DNA of 64,000 bases from Paenarthrobacter sp. A20. GTDB taxonomy: Bacteria > Actinomycetota > Actinomycetes > Actinomycetales > Micrococcaceae. A model generated the notes under the pieces. It did no database searches and had not been told where the DNA came from. It saw only the letters and a list, made by a program, of their open reading frames with translations. Shown piece after piece: positions 1-7,207 of the stretch. The stretch is taken from the NCBI RefSeq assembly GCF_024168825.1, contig NZ_JALJWH010000003.1:85991-149990 (forward strand). The letters are read 5' to 3'. The translations under genes and the position numbers were made by a program. Position 1 is the first letter of the stretch; each line of letters opens with the position of its first letter.

Positions 1-191
1 GCGGTGCTGTGCCCGGCATGCTGGCCATGACTGTGCACCGCGTGATCGCCCCCGGCGTCATGCCCGGCGGGGTGGGCGTGGTGCCCATGTTCAGTCATTG
101 CTGTCCCGTCGGCCTGCGGCGGGGCGGTTGCCTCCAGGTCAGCTTCGCTGACCGGTGAAGGGCGGTGATGGTGATGGTCGTGCTCTGTCAT
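1..191 (-). CDS. N-terminus of a His-rich heavy-metal (copper) P-type ATPase, partial
   Basis: Only the first 63 or so residues lie in the window; the gene runs off the left edge on the minus strand. The stretch is dense in His-Xaa and His-His pairs (it opens MTEHDHHHHRPS), as in the cytoplasmic metal-binding N-terminus of CopB-type copper/silver-exporting P-type ATPases. The ATG at 191 has a strong Shine-Dalgarno sequence (GGAGGAG, about 7 nt upstream). The CopZ-like gene and the CsoR-type operator just upstream fit a copper efflux operon read leftward. No transmembrane or catalytic part is visible, so another His-rich metal protein is possible. Confidence 0.5.
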   Translation of the reverse strand, partial: MTEHDHHHHRPSPVSEADLEATAPPQADGTAMTEHGHHAHPAGHDAGGDHAVHSHGQHAGHST

Positions 192-256
192 GACGAGCTC
201 CTCCAGGTATGGCTGCGGCTTCGCAAGGAGCGGCGCAGGCCATGTGTGGGTTCGAA

Positions 257-565
257 CTAGTTGGTCAGGCTGTATCCAGCCGACGTGACGGCGTCCCGGA
301 TGGCCGTACGTGTGGCTGATCCGGAAACGATCAAGCGGGAAACTCCGCCGGGGACCAGTTCAACGGTTGCTGCGTCGACGCCGTCCACGGCGTTGACTGC
401 TTTTTCAACGCTGGCTTTGCAGCCGCCGCAGGTCAGGCCTTCCAGGGAGTACCCGACACCGGCCGGGCTTTGTTCGAGGGTCTGGCTCGCTTCGGTGGAG
501 CAGCACCCGCAGGCCGACGAGGAGGCGGAAGTGAGGGGCAGTTCGGTACGTGATGGTGTTTGCAT
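257..565 (-). CDS. CopZ-like heavy-metal-associated (HMA) domain protein
   Basis: 102 aa. The C-terminal two thirds form one HMA domain with the metal-binding motif CGGC (in GLTCGGCKASVEK), followed by the usual beta-alpha-beta pattern ending AGYSL. The N-terminal third is a Cys-containing tail (SSACGCCSTEAS) that may add a metal site. Such proteins are cytosolic copper chaperones feeding P-type ATPases, and the next gene leftward is a probable one. I chose the ATG at 565 because the protein then begins at a typical short tail; the upstream ATG at 652 adds low-complexity sequence. It is probably controlled from the CsoR-like palindrome about 110 nt upstream. Confidence 0.8.
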   Translation of the reverse strand: MQTPSRTELPLTSASSSACGCCSTEASQTLEQSPAGVGYSLEGLTCGGCKASVEKAVNAVDGVDAATVELVPGGVSRLIVSGSATRTAIRDAVTSAGYSLTN

Positions 566-672
566 GTCAGGTCCATTCAGTGCAGAAGATGCGATGGCGC
601 TGTGGTTGAACGGTTGTAAAGAGGAACCCAAGGGCCTTCCGCGACATACCACTCACTGACAACACCATCAAT

Positions 673-689
673 ATACCCCCAGGGGGTAT
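673..689. promoter_or_regulatory. CsoR-type copper operator palindrome
   Basis: A 17-bp palindrome, ATACCCCCAGGGGGTAT, lies between the leftward CopZ-like gene and the rightward ArsR gene. Its TACCCC/GGGGTA arms match the G-tract operators bound by actinobacterial CsoR copper sensors. No csoR gene is in the window, so the regulator must be beyond the left edge or elsewhere in the genome. Confidence 0.65.
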
Positions 690-775
690 CTAGCGCAAGC
701 GTGATTCACGCCGGCTGCGGGGCAGTGCGAGAAGGTGAGTTGATCCTTCCCGGTGCTTTCTGCAATTATCTGCGT

Positions 776-1153
776 ATGAATGCAGATAAGCAGGAGTGCG
801 TGTTATCCCCGGACAGCGACTACGTTGAGCTGGCCGTGGAGGTCTTTTCGATGCTCGCGGACGCAACCCGCGTCCGGCTTATTCTTGCTCTCCGTCACGG
901 CGAGCTGCCTGTGAACGCCTTGGCCGAAAAGACCGGCAAATCCGCAGCAGGAGTATCTCAGCATCTGGCCAAGATGCGTCTTGCCCGGCTGGTCACGACG
1001 AGGCAGGAAGGCACCAAGGTCTACTACCGGTTGCAGGACGGGCATGCCTGGGAGCTCGTCGCCGCCGCAATCCATCAGGCCGAGCACACTCTCGGCACCG
1101 CACCCCATCACCGCCTCCGCCCCCACACCGACCAGGAAGCGTCAGGACAATGA
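776..1153 (+). CDS. ArsR/SmtB-family metal-responsive repressor
   Basis: 125 aa winged-helix protein. The recognition region around AEKTGKSAAGVSQHLAKMR and the wing (TTRQEGTKVYYRL) are typical of ArsR/SmtB sensors, which leave DNA on binding metal. The His-rich C-terminus may supply alpha5-type ligands. The ATG at 776 gives the normal family length; an upstream GTG at 701 would add 25 atypical residues. Its stop overlaps the start of the CDF exporter by 4 nt (ATGA). This pairing resembles KmtR with its nickel/cobalt CDF exporter in mycobacteria, so it probably represses the exporter and itself. The cognate metal cannot be read from sequence. Confidence 0.85.
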   Translation: MNADKQECVLSPDSDYVELAVEVFSMLADATRVRLILALRHGELPVNALAEKTGKSAAGVSQHLAKMRLARLVTTRQEGTKVYYRLQDGHAWELVAAAIHQAEHTLGTAPHHRLRPHTDQEASGQ

Positions 1154-2208
1154 GCGACCACGCCCACAGCCACCCCGAGAAAGACCACGACCATCATGGA
1201 CACGGACACCGCGTCGATGGGCACTACGGCGGAGTCCGCGCTTGGATAACGCACCTTTTCACCCCTCATTCCCACGATCCAGCCGATTCCACGGACAAGG
1301 TGCTGGAATCCAGCCAACAAGGAATCAGGGCAGTCAAGATCTCCTTGGTCGGGTTGGGAGCGACAGCACTGTTCCAGCTAGTCATCGTCCTGATCAGCGG
1401 CTCGGTAGCGCTTCTGGCCGACACCGTCCACAACTTTTCCGATGCGCTCACCGCTGTGCCGCTGTGGATCGCTTTCCTGCTTGGCCGCCGCGCCGCGACC
1501 AAAACCTACACCTACGGCTACGGCAAAGCCGAAGACCTGGCCGGACTCTTCATCGTGGCCATGATCGCGCTGTCCGCGATCGTCGCAGCGGTCGAATCCA
1601 TCCGCCGCTTCGTCGAACCCCAGCCGGTGCAAAACCTGGGCTGGGTCCTCGCCGCCGGCGTTGTGGGCTTCCTCGGTAACGAAATAGTGGCCATCTACCG
1701 GATCCGCGTCGGGAGGGCCATCGGATCCGCAGCCCTGGTCGCAGACGGCGTCCACGCCCGCACAGACGGATTCACTTCCCTCGCTGTCGTCGCAGGAGTC
1801 ATTGGCATATGGCTCGGATTCCCCCTGGCGGACCCCATCATCGGGCTACTCATATCAGCGGCCATCGCCGTCCTTCTCTGGGGGACCGCCCGCGACATCG
1901 GCCGCAGGCTCATGGACGGCGTCGATCCGACCCTGACAGCGAAACTTACCGCTGCGCTGGAGGAACAAGGCCACGCAGAAGCTACACCACGGCTACGCTG
2001 GTCCGGCCATGCTCTGCACGCAGAAGTGAGCGTACCCGTGAACCAGACCGTCGCAAGCACGACCGAACTGGCCCGGCAAGCCGCAGATATCGAACAGACC
2101 GTCCGCGCCGCCCTGCCCAACGTCGGACAGGTCACGGTCGTACCCGGCTACAGGGCACACGACGATCAAGACGAGAGCACCCACGCGCTTTCGAACCGGA
2201 ACGAATGA
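1150..2208 (+). CDS. Cation diffusion facilitator (CDF) metal/proton antiporter
   Basis: 352 aa inner-membrane exporter of divalent metal (Zn, Co, Ni or Cd). A His/Asp-rich cytosolic N-terminus of about 50 residues precedes six membrane segments. The two metal-site motifs are visible: LLADTVHNFSDA in TM2 and LVADGVHARTDG in TM5. A cytosolic C-terminal domain follows from about residue 240. Translation is coupled to the ArsR gene. Length and motif spacing are normal. The His-rich N-terminus and the ArsR partner favour Ni/Co or Zn over Mn or Fe, but this is inference. Confidence 0.9.
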   Translation: MSDHAHSHPEKDHDHHGHGHRVDGHYGGVRAWITHLFTPHSHDPADSTDKVLESSQQGIRAVKISLVGLGATALFQLVIVLISGSVALLADTVHNFSDALTAVPLWIAFLLGRRAATKTYTYGYGKAEDLAGLFIVAMIALSAIVAAVESIRRFVEPQPVQNLGWVLAAGVVGFLGNEIVAIYRIRVGRAIGSAALVADGVHARTDGFTSLAVVAGVIGIWLGFPLADPIIGLLISAAIAVLLWGTARDIGRRLMDGVDPTLTAKLTAALEEQGHAEATPRLRWSGHALHAEVSVPVNQTVASTTELARQAADIEQTVRAALPNVGQVTVVPGYRAHDDQDESTHALSNRNE

Positions 2209-2218
2209 GCCTCACGTC

Positions 2219-2383
2219 ATGGACGGCTACGTAATGCTCTGCTTCCTGTCAGGACTCGCGTCCTTGACCGCAATAACATGGCACGTCCGCGCCAGGAGAC
2301 AACGCCTCCTTAGCCGGCTGCAAGAGAGAAACCGGCAATGGTCGGCCCGCTTCCGGGAGGACGCCGTAAACTCTCACGATTAG
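2219..2383 (+). CDS. Possible small membrane protein (54 aa)
   Basis: A 54-codon frame starts 10 nt after the CDF stop and encodes one hydrophobic helix (VMLCFLSGLASLTAITWHV) followed by a basic/polar tail. It could be a small partner of the exporter. The ribosome-binding site is poor and no family is recognised, so it may be chance. Confidence 0.3.
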   Translation: MDGYVMLCFLSGLASLTAITWHVRARRQRLLSRLQERNRQWSARFREDAVNSHD

Positions 2384-2672
2384 GGCACCTCCTCCGCGAT
2401 CACAGAGTCGAGACCGGCAGAGAAACCGGACCCGGCACAGTTCCAAATGCCCCCCAGCTCAGCAATTCATGCTGACAGTGTGCCAAACCCGGGTGAAATT
2501 CAGCTTTGAACCAGAAGAACTGGGCCACCACGTTTCCGAGAACTAACTTTGCCAACAGCTAAAGCCATCTTCACTCTGGCGGCATGACCAGCTCTGACCA
2601 GTCGGGGGACTGGGCCGGAACGGAACACACGAAGCCCGAGCGGCTCAGTTTCGAGCAGCCTGCCCCGACGGT

Positions 2673-2834
2673 TTAACCCCGTGGGCCTGTCAATATCCAG
2701 TGAATGTAGCCGTCCCATTTGGGTTCGGCCCAGATCCCGCCCGGGAGGGCATTGGGTCCGGGGAACGTTCTGACGAGTTTCGCCAGGGCAACAGCAACCG
2801 GTGGTTGCAGGGCCCGCGGGATGGACTCGCTCAT
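2673..2834 (-). pseudogene. Remnant of an ATP-dependent DNA ligase N-terminus
   Basis: The minus-strand frame of 53 residues begins MSESIPRALQPPVAVAL and reaches AEPKWDGYIHWI. This matches the start of ATP-dependent DNA ligases (LigC/LigD type), where the Lys of EPKWDG is adenylated. The frame then meets a stop and nothing downstream to 2500 continues the ligase in a consistent frame, so the rest is lost or badly frameshifted. Intact relatives are 300 or more residues long. It is debris next to mobile DNA. Confidence 0.6.
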
Positions 2835-2894
2835 GGAATCTCACTCTGTTCATGCCGGCCACCTGTGCGGCCAACTCTTAGGAGTGGCGCAGAG

Positions 2895-3218
2895 TTACCA
2901 CGTCACCGGTTGCTCAACAGAGAAACGCACTGGGGACTCGCCTTTGACCAGGTTCGCTGGTTCAGGGCTCATGACGGACATGGTGATCTGATCGATGAAG
3001 TCTTCGATATCCGCTTCGGGAGCACCCTCGCGGGGTTCCATGGGGCCGGGGCGGCCAACTTCGAATCCGGTGATCTCTTCGTTCTCGTCCTTGCATACCA
3101 GCAGGGTCTCTTGAACTTCGTTCGCGAAGCCCTCGGCCGTCTCCTGATCCGTGAAGCCCTGGATCTCCAACTCGGCCGTCTTGTCGTCTTTCTGGACGTT
3201 CACTTTGAAACCAAGCAT
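2895..3218 (-). CDS. Conserved-looking hypothetical acidic protein
   Basis: 107 aa, acidic and soluble, beginning MLGFKVNVQKDDKTAEL. An N-terminal beta-rich half (residues 1-50) could form a small fold related to stress or phage proteins, but no family is recognised. The start is well supported by AAAGGAG 6 nt before ATG. It lies 25 nt downstream of the small membrane gene on the same strand, so the two probably form an operon. Function unknown. Confidence 0.65.
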   Translation of the reverse strand: MLGFKVNVQKDDKTAELEIQGFTDQETAEGFANEVQETLLVCKDENEEITGFEVGRPGPMEPREGAPEADIEDFIDQITMSVMSPEPANLVKGESPVRFSVEQPVTW

Positions 3219-3243
3219 GTTGCTCCTTTGAGTGTTGCTGCGT

Positions 3244-3438
3244 CTAGTAGCCCTGCTGGACCGGCCGTCGCATGATCTGAACTGTGCTCCCGAGGCAGAC
3301 CGCGCCGGAAGCGATCAGGATTACGGCGGAGGCGACGAGATACCACGTGCCGCCGGTGGTCAGGGCGCAGTAGAGGCCGTATACAAGGAAACCAGTCCCC
3401 AAAAGCGCCCAGATCAGCGCTGCTTTCTTCTTGTTCAT
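3244..3438 (-). CDS. Small two-helix membrane protein
   Basis: 64 aa. A short Lys-rich start (MNKKKAALIW) is followed by two membrane segments, about residues 7-26 and 32-52, and a basic tail, giving a hairpin with both ends probably cytosolic. No catalytic residues or known family. It is the first gene of a two-gene leftward unit and diverges from the structured leader at 3469-3723. Confidence 0.55.
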   Translation of the reverse strand: MNKKKAALIWALLGTGFLVYGLYCALTTGGTWYLVASAVILIASGAVCLGSTVQIMRRPVQQGY

Positions 3439-3468
3439 GGCCCCAGCCTAAAGGACCAGGACCAGAAC

Positions 3469-3723
3469 GGGCGTTCGCTGCGCTTCGGACTGTAAAAGCC
3501 TTTCTTTGCCTTACATGTGGCTGGGTTGTTCTCCGTACAAGGCCACTGATCGTAGCCGTCCGGGGGCCCGACCCGTCAACCCACGCAACCGGGCAATCCC
3601 ACGCGGTCGCTGCGCTCCCTTATTTCGCGGGATTCCCCGGTCACTCTTCGGGGTTGACTGCCCACCCTCGACCGGCTGCGTCAGTGGGGGCCTCGCACGG
3701 CGGGGCAGGAAGGAGGTGGCTAC
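3469..3723 (+). ncRNA. Diverged copy of the structured leader RNA (copy D)
   Basis: This intergenic stretch resembles the three plasmid leaders at 6.8, 8.6 and 11.2 kb. Its 5' block GGGCGTTCGCTGCGCTTCG (3469-3487) matches 17 of 19 bases in them. The same three nested helices can be drawn: outer CCACTGA (3543-3549) with TCAGTGG (3681-3687); middle GTCAACCC (3575-3582) with GGGTTGAC (3651-3658); and an inner hairpin 3591-3605 with 3626-3638, whose loop keeps GCGCTCC and CTTATTT. The stem sequences differ from the other copies but still pair. It ends at a strong Shine-Dalgarno (AAGGAGG) before the small ORF at 3724. Known from sequence only; function unknown. Confidence 0.55.
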
Positions 3724-3894
3724 ATGAGCATCGACGAAGCGATCAAGCTCGCGACTTCGGTCGTGAGCTTGATGACAGCTGTCATCGCTCTACTCTCCAT
3801 GCGGAACGCGCGCTTAAAGAGCTGTGAGGATTGCCATGGCTGGTCTGGGACTAGCTGGCAGAGTAGGTCCTGGCCGTTCCGCCCCTCGTCGTGA
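3724..3894 (+). CDS. Small membrane peptide, 3' end probably replaced by the IS110 element
   Basis: A 56-aa frame (MSIDEAIKLATSVVSL...) with a strong ribosome-binding site (GGAGG). Residues 8-26 form one hydrophobic helix, followed by a basic stretch (MRNARLK). From about residue 32 the composition changes abruptly (CEDCHGW...), close to a TTAAAGAGCTG sequence that recurs at 3899. I infer that the IS110 insertion cut the gene near 3817 and the last 25 residues are IS sequence. The original peptide would have been about 35 aa, like the one-helix peptide at 6288. Function unknown; toxin-like or regulatory membrane peptides have this look. Confidence 0.45.
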   Translation: MSIDEAIKLATSVVSLMTAVIALLSMRNARLKSCEDCHGWSGTSWQSRSWPFRPSS

Positions 3895-4105
3895 CTCATT
3901 AAAGAGCTGGCCCTTCACTGGTGCCCTCCGTTTGACCTGTCCGGCGAGGAGCGGGCGGCCGGGTCCTGCCCGGCCCACCCGGTAACTTGATTAGAAGGTT
4001 GTCCGCCCTGTTTGGGCGTGACTCATCACAGTGCTGTTCCGAGGTGACCTCTTCCCGGACTGGTTCCGGCCGACTGCGGCCCGACCACGCCCGTTAGAGA
4101 GGAAG
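3895..4105 (+). ncRNA. IS110 left-end non-coding region, candidate bridge RNA
   Basis: This is the roughly 200-nt untranslated stretch before the IS110 transposase. It carries a strong hairpin, GGCCGGG-TCCTG-CCCGGCC at 3957-3975, and repeats CGTGACTCAT at about 3890 and 4017. IS110-group elements are known to encode in this position a bridge RNA whose loops select donor and target DNA. The position and folding potential fit, but the guide loops cannot be assigned without aligned relatives and the flanking target. Confidence 0.4.
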
Positions 4106-5197
4106 ATGTCAAACACTATGCCGGTCGTCGCGCATTCATATCCATATGTCATAGGCGTCGATACGCACGCCAAGAACCACGTATACGCCGTTGTTTCCAC
4201 GGCAACGGGCCAACTGCTGGAGATCAGGGACTTTCCCACAACAAGCGCCGGCATCAGCCGGGCCATCGCCTGGGTGGCTCGTCGAACCGAAGCAGACCTC
4301 GCCGCGTTGTGGGTAATTGAGGGTGCCGGCTCCTACGGCGCCATTCTCGCCGGTGCCGTAGGAGCCGCTGGCTATGAGGTCGTGGAGGCGCCGCGGATGG
4401 ACGCGCGCGGGCGTCGTGGATTAGGCAAGTCAGACCCATTGGACGCTCACAGAATTGCTGCGGCTGTGCTTCCCTTGGAGGAACATCGGCTGCGCAGACC
4501 ACGACTGAATGAAGGAGTCCGAGCAGCATTGCGGGTACTCGTCGCTGCCAGGCAATCCATGGCCACCGACCGCACCCGATCAGTAAACGCACTAACGGCC
4601 TTGCTCCGGTCCTTTGACCTTGGCATGGATGCCCGAAAGGCCATAGTGAGCACTCAAATTGACGAGGTTTCCCGGTGGCGTTCCCGCGAAGAACCTCTTG
4701 CGCTTTCCACTGCGCGATCTGAAGCGGTTCGGCTGGCTCGACGCATCAACGAGCTTGATGCCGACATCAAAACTAACAGCCGCCAGATCACCGATCTTAT
4801 TGAGATCAGTGAAGCAGCCCCGCTTCTGCGGGAAAAGGGCATCGGTCCCGTAACAGCAGCAGTCTGTCTTACGGCTTGGTCTCACCATGGCCGCCTACGT
4901 TCGGAGGCGGCGTTTGCCTCCCTGGCGGGCGTCAACCCAATACCGGCATCATCCGGAAACACGGTCAGGCACAGGCTCAATCGCGGTGGTGACAGAAGCC
5001 TGAACAAAGCCCTGCATATGGTAGCGATGAGCAGAATGGCCTTCGATCCGGAAACAATGAAATACGCCGAGAAGCGCCAATCCGAAGGACGAACAAAAAA
5101 GGAGATCCGCCGGTGTGTGAAGCGCTATCTTGCACGACGGATCTACAGAACTCTCAACGCGTCGAACCTGCTCGCTGGCCAAGCGGGACAACTGTAG
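4106..5197 (+). CDS. IS110-family transposase (DEDD recombinase)
   Basis: 363 aa. The N-terminal DEDD domain shows the first catalytic Asp in GVDTHAKNHVYAV (residue 19) and the later acidic pair in GKSDPLDAHRIA. The C-terminal transposase_20 domain has KGIGPVTAAVCLT, SLAGVNPIPASSG with the conserved Ser, and RGGDRSLNKALH. Such enzymes cut and join DNA under guidance of an RNA from the element's non-coding end. The ATG at 4106 (after GAGAGGAAG) is preferred to the upstream ATG at 4031. Full length and apparently intact, so possibly active. Confidence 0.92.
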   Translation: MSNTMPVVAHSYPYVIGVDTHAKNHVYAVVSTATGQLLEIRDFPTTSAGISRAIAWVARRTEADLAALWVIEGAGSYGAILAGAVGAAGYEVVEAPRMDARGRRGLGKSDPLDAHRIAAAVLPLEEHRLRRPRLNEGVRAALRVLVAARQSMATDRTRSVNALTALLRSFDLGMDARKAIVSTQIDEVSRWRSREEPLALSTARSEAVRLARRINELDADIKTNSRQITDLIEISEAAPLLREKGIGPVTAAVCLTAWSHHGRLRSEAAFASLAGVNPIPASSGNTVRHRLNRGGDRSLNKALHMVAMSRMAFDPETMKYAEKRQSEGRTKKEIRRCVKRYLARRIYRTLNASNLLAGQAGQL

Positions 5198-5217
5198 AGA
5201 GGCGTTACTATAGGACG

Positions 5218-5838
5218 TTATGACAGGGCAGACTCTCGCAAAGCCCTGCCGTAGGTGGCGGGATCGTTTCGAGTTGCGGCCGAAACTGCAAGGTGACGGC
5301 GGGTAACTCGTCTTGCGAAATATCCCCTGTACGGCAGCACGATAATGGTGTCCAGGCCGCTCTCCCACGCGGGGATCAGGTCAGATAGGCTCCCGCGCTC
5401 CGCACCGCTCGGAGGAATCTCGCTTAGACTGGCATGCCAATTATTGAAAGCATCGCCATCCAGGCCGTCCCAGCCATACTCTGTGGTCCAAAGCGGAGGT
5501 ATGAGCGGATGCAGTTCCTGCCCCGGCCGCGATACTTGCCGTATGAGCTCCGGGGTGGGGTGCTTCATCCTGTCGGGCTCTTGGATTTTGTACCAGTCCC
5601 ATGCCCGATCCCATGCGATCCGCCACCGATCAGCCCACTCTTCGCTGCTGGCAGACACTGGCATTTCGGATGCCCCTGGGTCAGGTGCTGGAGTGATTGC
5701 TGGAATGTCGACGTCCGGCGCAATGAACCAGGCATGCCGGACGAACAGTAAGAGATTTAGCGATAAGGGATGATCATCTACTGAGATCACCATGTCATGA
5801 GGCCAGGGATTCCCTGGTATCAGCGTGTTCCACTGCAT
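5218..5838 (-). CDS. Hypothetical protein between the two IS110 copies
   Basis: 206 aa, soluble, rich in Trp and Pro, beginning MQWNTLIPGNPWPHD. Its middle has a run of Trp (EEWADRWRIAWDRAWDWYK). No recognised domain. ATG at 5838 with GGAG at good spacing. It reads convergently to the IS110 transposase and ends about 20 nt from it. Together with the decayed IS end at 6020-6140, the gene is bracketed by two IS110 copies, a setting typical of passenger genes. Function unknown. Confidence 0.55.
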   Translation of the reverse strand: MQWNTLIPGNPWPHDMVISVDDHPLSLNLLLFVRHAWFIAPDVDIPAITPAPDPGASEMPVSASSEEWADRWRIAWDRAWDWYKIQEPDRMKHPTPELIRQVSRPGQELHPLIPPLWTTEYGWDGLDGDAFNNWHASLSEIPPSGAERGSLSDLIPAWESGLDTIIVLPYRGYFARRVTRRHLAVSAATRNDPATYGRALRESALS

Positions 5839-6019
5839 CTCCTGCTCCCCCCGGTTCAGCCGCGGCCGGGCGACCCCGACGCGTTCAGCATCGCACCGAC
5901 TTCACAACTTGTAAACGGAGCATCTTCGGTGCGGGCAGACGCTCAAGATGTGCGGCTCCGGTGCCCCCTCACAACCCAACACTGGAACCGCGTCGAGCTG
6001 TAACACGGTGGAACGTTCT

Positions 6020-6140
6020 ATGCGGCGCTTCCGAGGAAGAAAAAAGAGAGCCGTCGATGTGAAGCGCTATCTCACACGACGGATCTACAGAACTCTGGAT
6101 GGTTGAACTGCGCGCTAGCGAAGCTTGACAACTATAGAAG
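6020..6140 (+). mobile_element. Fragment of the right end of a second IS110 copy
   Basis: About 110 bases match the 3' end of the transposase gene at 5070-5200: shared runs include GTGAAGCGCTATCT and ACGACGGATCTACAGAACTC, and the GACAACT(A/G)TAGA end. Substitutions and small indels break the reading frame, so it is a relic. It shows that a related element once sat here, and that 5.2-6.0 kb is flanked by IS110 sequence on both sides. Confidence 0.65.
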
Positions 6141-6151
6141 GGTCAAACGCT

Positions 6152-6282
6152 CCCGAGCTGCAACTCGGAAGCGTAAGCGTAAAGCAAGGAAGTAGGTGTA
6201 GCTACGAAACCCGGTGGTCGTGACCGCAAGGTTGCGGCCACCGGCTCCTTCTCAGACTAGGTCCTACTCAACGATAAGGAAA
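6152..6282 (+). promoter_or_regulatory. Hairpin-rich leader of the 35-aa peptide gene
   Basis: Two nested structures can be drawn: CCGAG(6153-6157)/CTCGG(6164-6168), and further down a two-stage stem in which CCGGTGG pairs with CCACCGG and encloses CCGCAA-GG-TTGCGG. GTAGG and CCTAC at the outside could close the whole. No known riboswitch is recognised. It may be a leader of the next small gene or an attenuator. Confidence 0.35.
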
Positions 6283-6287
6283 CCCTC

Positions 6288-6395
6288 ATGGCTCCACTGA
6301 CCATCGTGAACTTCGTTCTCTCGCTCACAGCACTGGGAGCGGCGATCCTGGCGTACCGCGCCATCTCCAAGGTCCCCAAGGGAGACGGGAACTAG
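6288..6395 (+). CDS. Small one-helix membrane peptide (35 aa)
   Basis: MAPLTIVNFVLSLTAL starts a 35-residue peptide with one hydrophobic helix (residues 4-24) and a short basic/polar tail (ISKVPKGDGN). A Shine-Dalgarno AAGGAA lies 8 nt before the ATG. Its size and layout resemble the N-terminal part of the peptide at 3724, and both follow folded leaders. Small membrane toxins and membrane-protein regulators share this design, but nothing identifies a function. Confidence 0.45.
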   Translation: MAPLTIVNFVLSLTALGAAILAYRAISKVPKGDGN

Positions 6396-6435
6396 ACCGG
6401 ATCTCGGGGGCGGGTCTGCCATACAGCGGCCCGCC

Positions 6436-6702
6436 CTACCGGGCCGGGTTGTCCTTCGGGCCGTCAGCTGTGTCGTTCATGATGTGCCCGATCGTGGCAG
6501 CGATCTGCCGTACTGCCTCAGGGTCTTCGGCCCACGAGCGCCCGGTGCGGCTGCAGGCACGGAACGAGGTCACCTTGGACTCATCGACCGTCTGCCGCAG
6601 ATCCGCCCAGGCCGCCTCCAGCTCAGCCGACTTCCTGGCCGGTGCAGCCGCGGAAGGCCCGACTATTTTGCGGCGCCTGTTCAGAATGTTTCGCAGTCCC
6701 AT
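6436..6702 (-). CDS. Hypothetical small basic plasmid protein
   Basis: 88 aa from the ATG at 6702, which has AGGTGG 6 nt upstream; the longer frame to 6789 reads through the hairpin at 6726-6761. The N-terminus is basic (MGLRNILNRRRKIVG) and the rest is predicted helical. No domain recognised. It diverges from the leader and gene at 6790-7645. Confidence 0.5.
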   Translation of the reverse strand: MGLRNILNRRRKIVGPSAAAPARKSAELEAAWADLRQTVDESKVTSFRACSRTGRSWAEDPEAVRQIAATIGHIMNDTADGPKDNPAR

Positions 6703-6725
6703 TTGCCACCTACTTCTGACATAAG

Positions 6726-6761
6726 TGTCCCGCCTGGGATTGGGGGAAACCAGGCGGGACA
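6726..6761. terminator. 12-bp GC-rich hairpin
   Basis: TGTCCCGCCTGG and CCAGGCGGGACA form a perfect 12-bp stem around a 12-nt loop, between the divergent gene at 6702 and leader copy A. There is no T-run, so it could be a terminator or a protein-binding dyad. Confidence 0.45.
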
Positions 6762-6789
6762 TGTTCACCGTATCAACCCAGTCTGACAA

Positions 6790-7207
6790 GAGTCAGGGGA
6801 GGAGCATGCTCGTGGGGCTCGCACCCTTTGGGCGTCCACTGCGCTTCGCTCCGTGGCCGGCTGTTGGGCCCGGTCCCGACGTCGCAGAGCTCCGCCGTGC
6901 CCGGTCCTGTTGTGTCTACGACGTTTTTTGGCTGCTGTCCTTCGGATTCTATGTGTCCGCTGCACCCCGTCTAGCCCCTCCGCAGGCTCCGGGGCCTGCG
7001 GTGCAGGAAATGTCCCTCCGGCGCTCCTGCGTCGCTTATTTCCTCCGGGAATTTCCCACACCTTGCCCAAGGGTAGACAGGCCTCCGTCGGCCACAGCTC
7101 CGCAAGCTTCGCCAGCAGCCAAAAAACAACGGGGGAGAGGGGAAGCTGGCCGGTCACCTTTGGTCGCCCCACCCACCACCTTTCTCGGCAAAAGAAGGAG
7201 CAACACC
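6790..7207 (+). ncRNA. Structured plasmid leader RNA, copy A
   Basis: A roughly 400-nt non-coding block ending at the ribosome-binding site of the gene at 7208. Copy C (11156-11560) is nearly identical and copy B (8590-9001) is diverged. Nested helices: GTTTTTTGGCTGCTG (6923-6937) with CAGCAGCCAAAAAAC (7113-7127), a perfect 15 bp; GTCTAGCCC (6969-6977) with GGGTAGAC (7071-7078), one G bulged; and an inner hairpin 7006-7016 with 7047-7056, loop containing GCGCTCC and CTTATTT. A further hairpin CCGCAGGC-TCCGGG-GCCTGCGG is at 6980-7001. The 3' end carries CTCGGCAAAAGAAGGAG (7184-7200). Comparison with B and D shows compensating base changes, arguing for an RNA function. Confidence 0.65.

Larger units (their letters stand above)
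3817..5215 (+). mobile_element. IS110-family insertion sequence
   Basis: The element holds the transposase at 4106-5197 plus a long non-coding left end. Its boundaries are approximate, because IS110 elements lack clear terminal inverted repeats. The left limit is inferred from the break in the small ORF at 3724. The right limit comes from the point, shortly after the stop at 5197, where similarity to the second partial copy (6020-6140) ends. Homology between the two copies covers about the last 110 bases. Confidence 0.6.

Noticed and set aside
2500..2874. 124-aa minus-strand frame
   Set aside because: It runs across the DNA-ligase relic in the wrong frame and has no protein-like composition.
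6913..7079. Pairing of TGTCTAC (6913-6919) with GTAGACA (7073-7079), which would make a pseudoknot with the outer helix
   Set aside because: The pairing is possible in A, B and C, but 7071-7078 pairs better with 6969-6977, and only that pairing is supported by changes in copy D. It could be an alternative fold, but I do not claim it.
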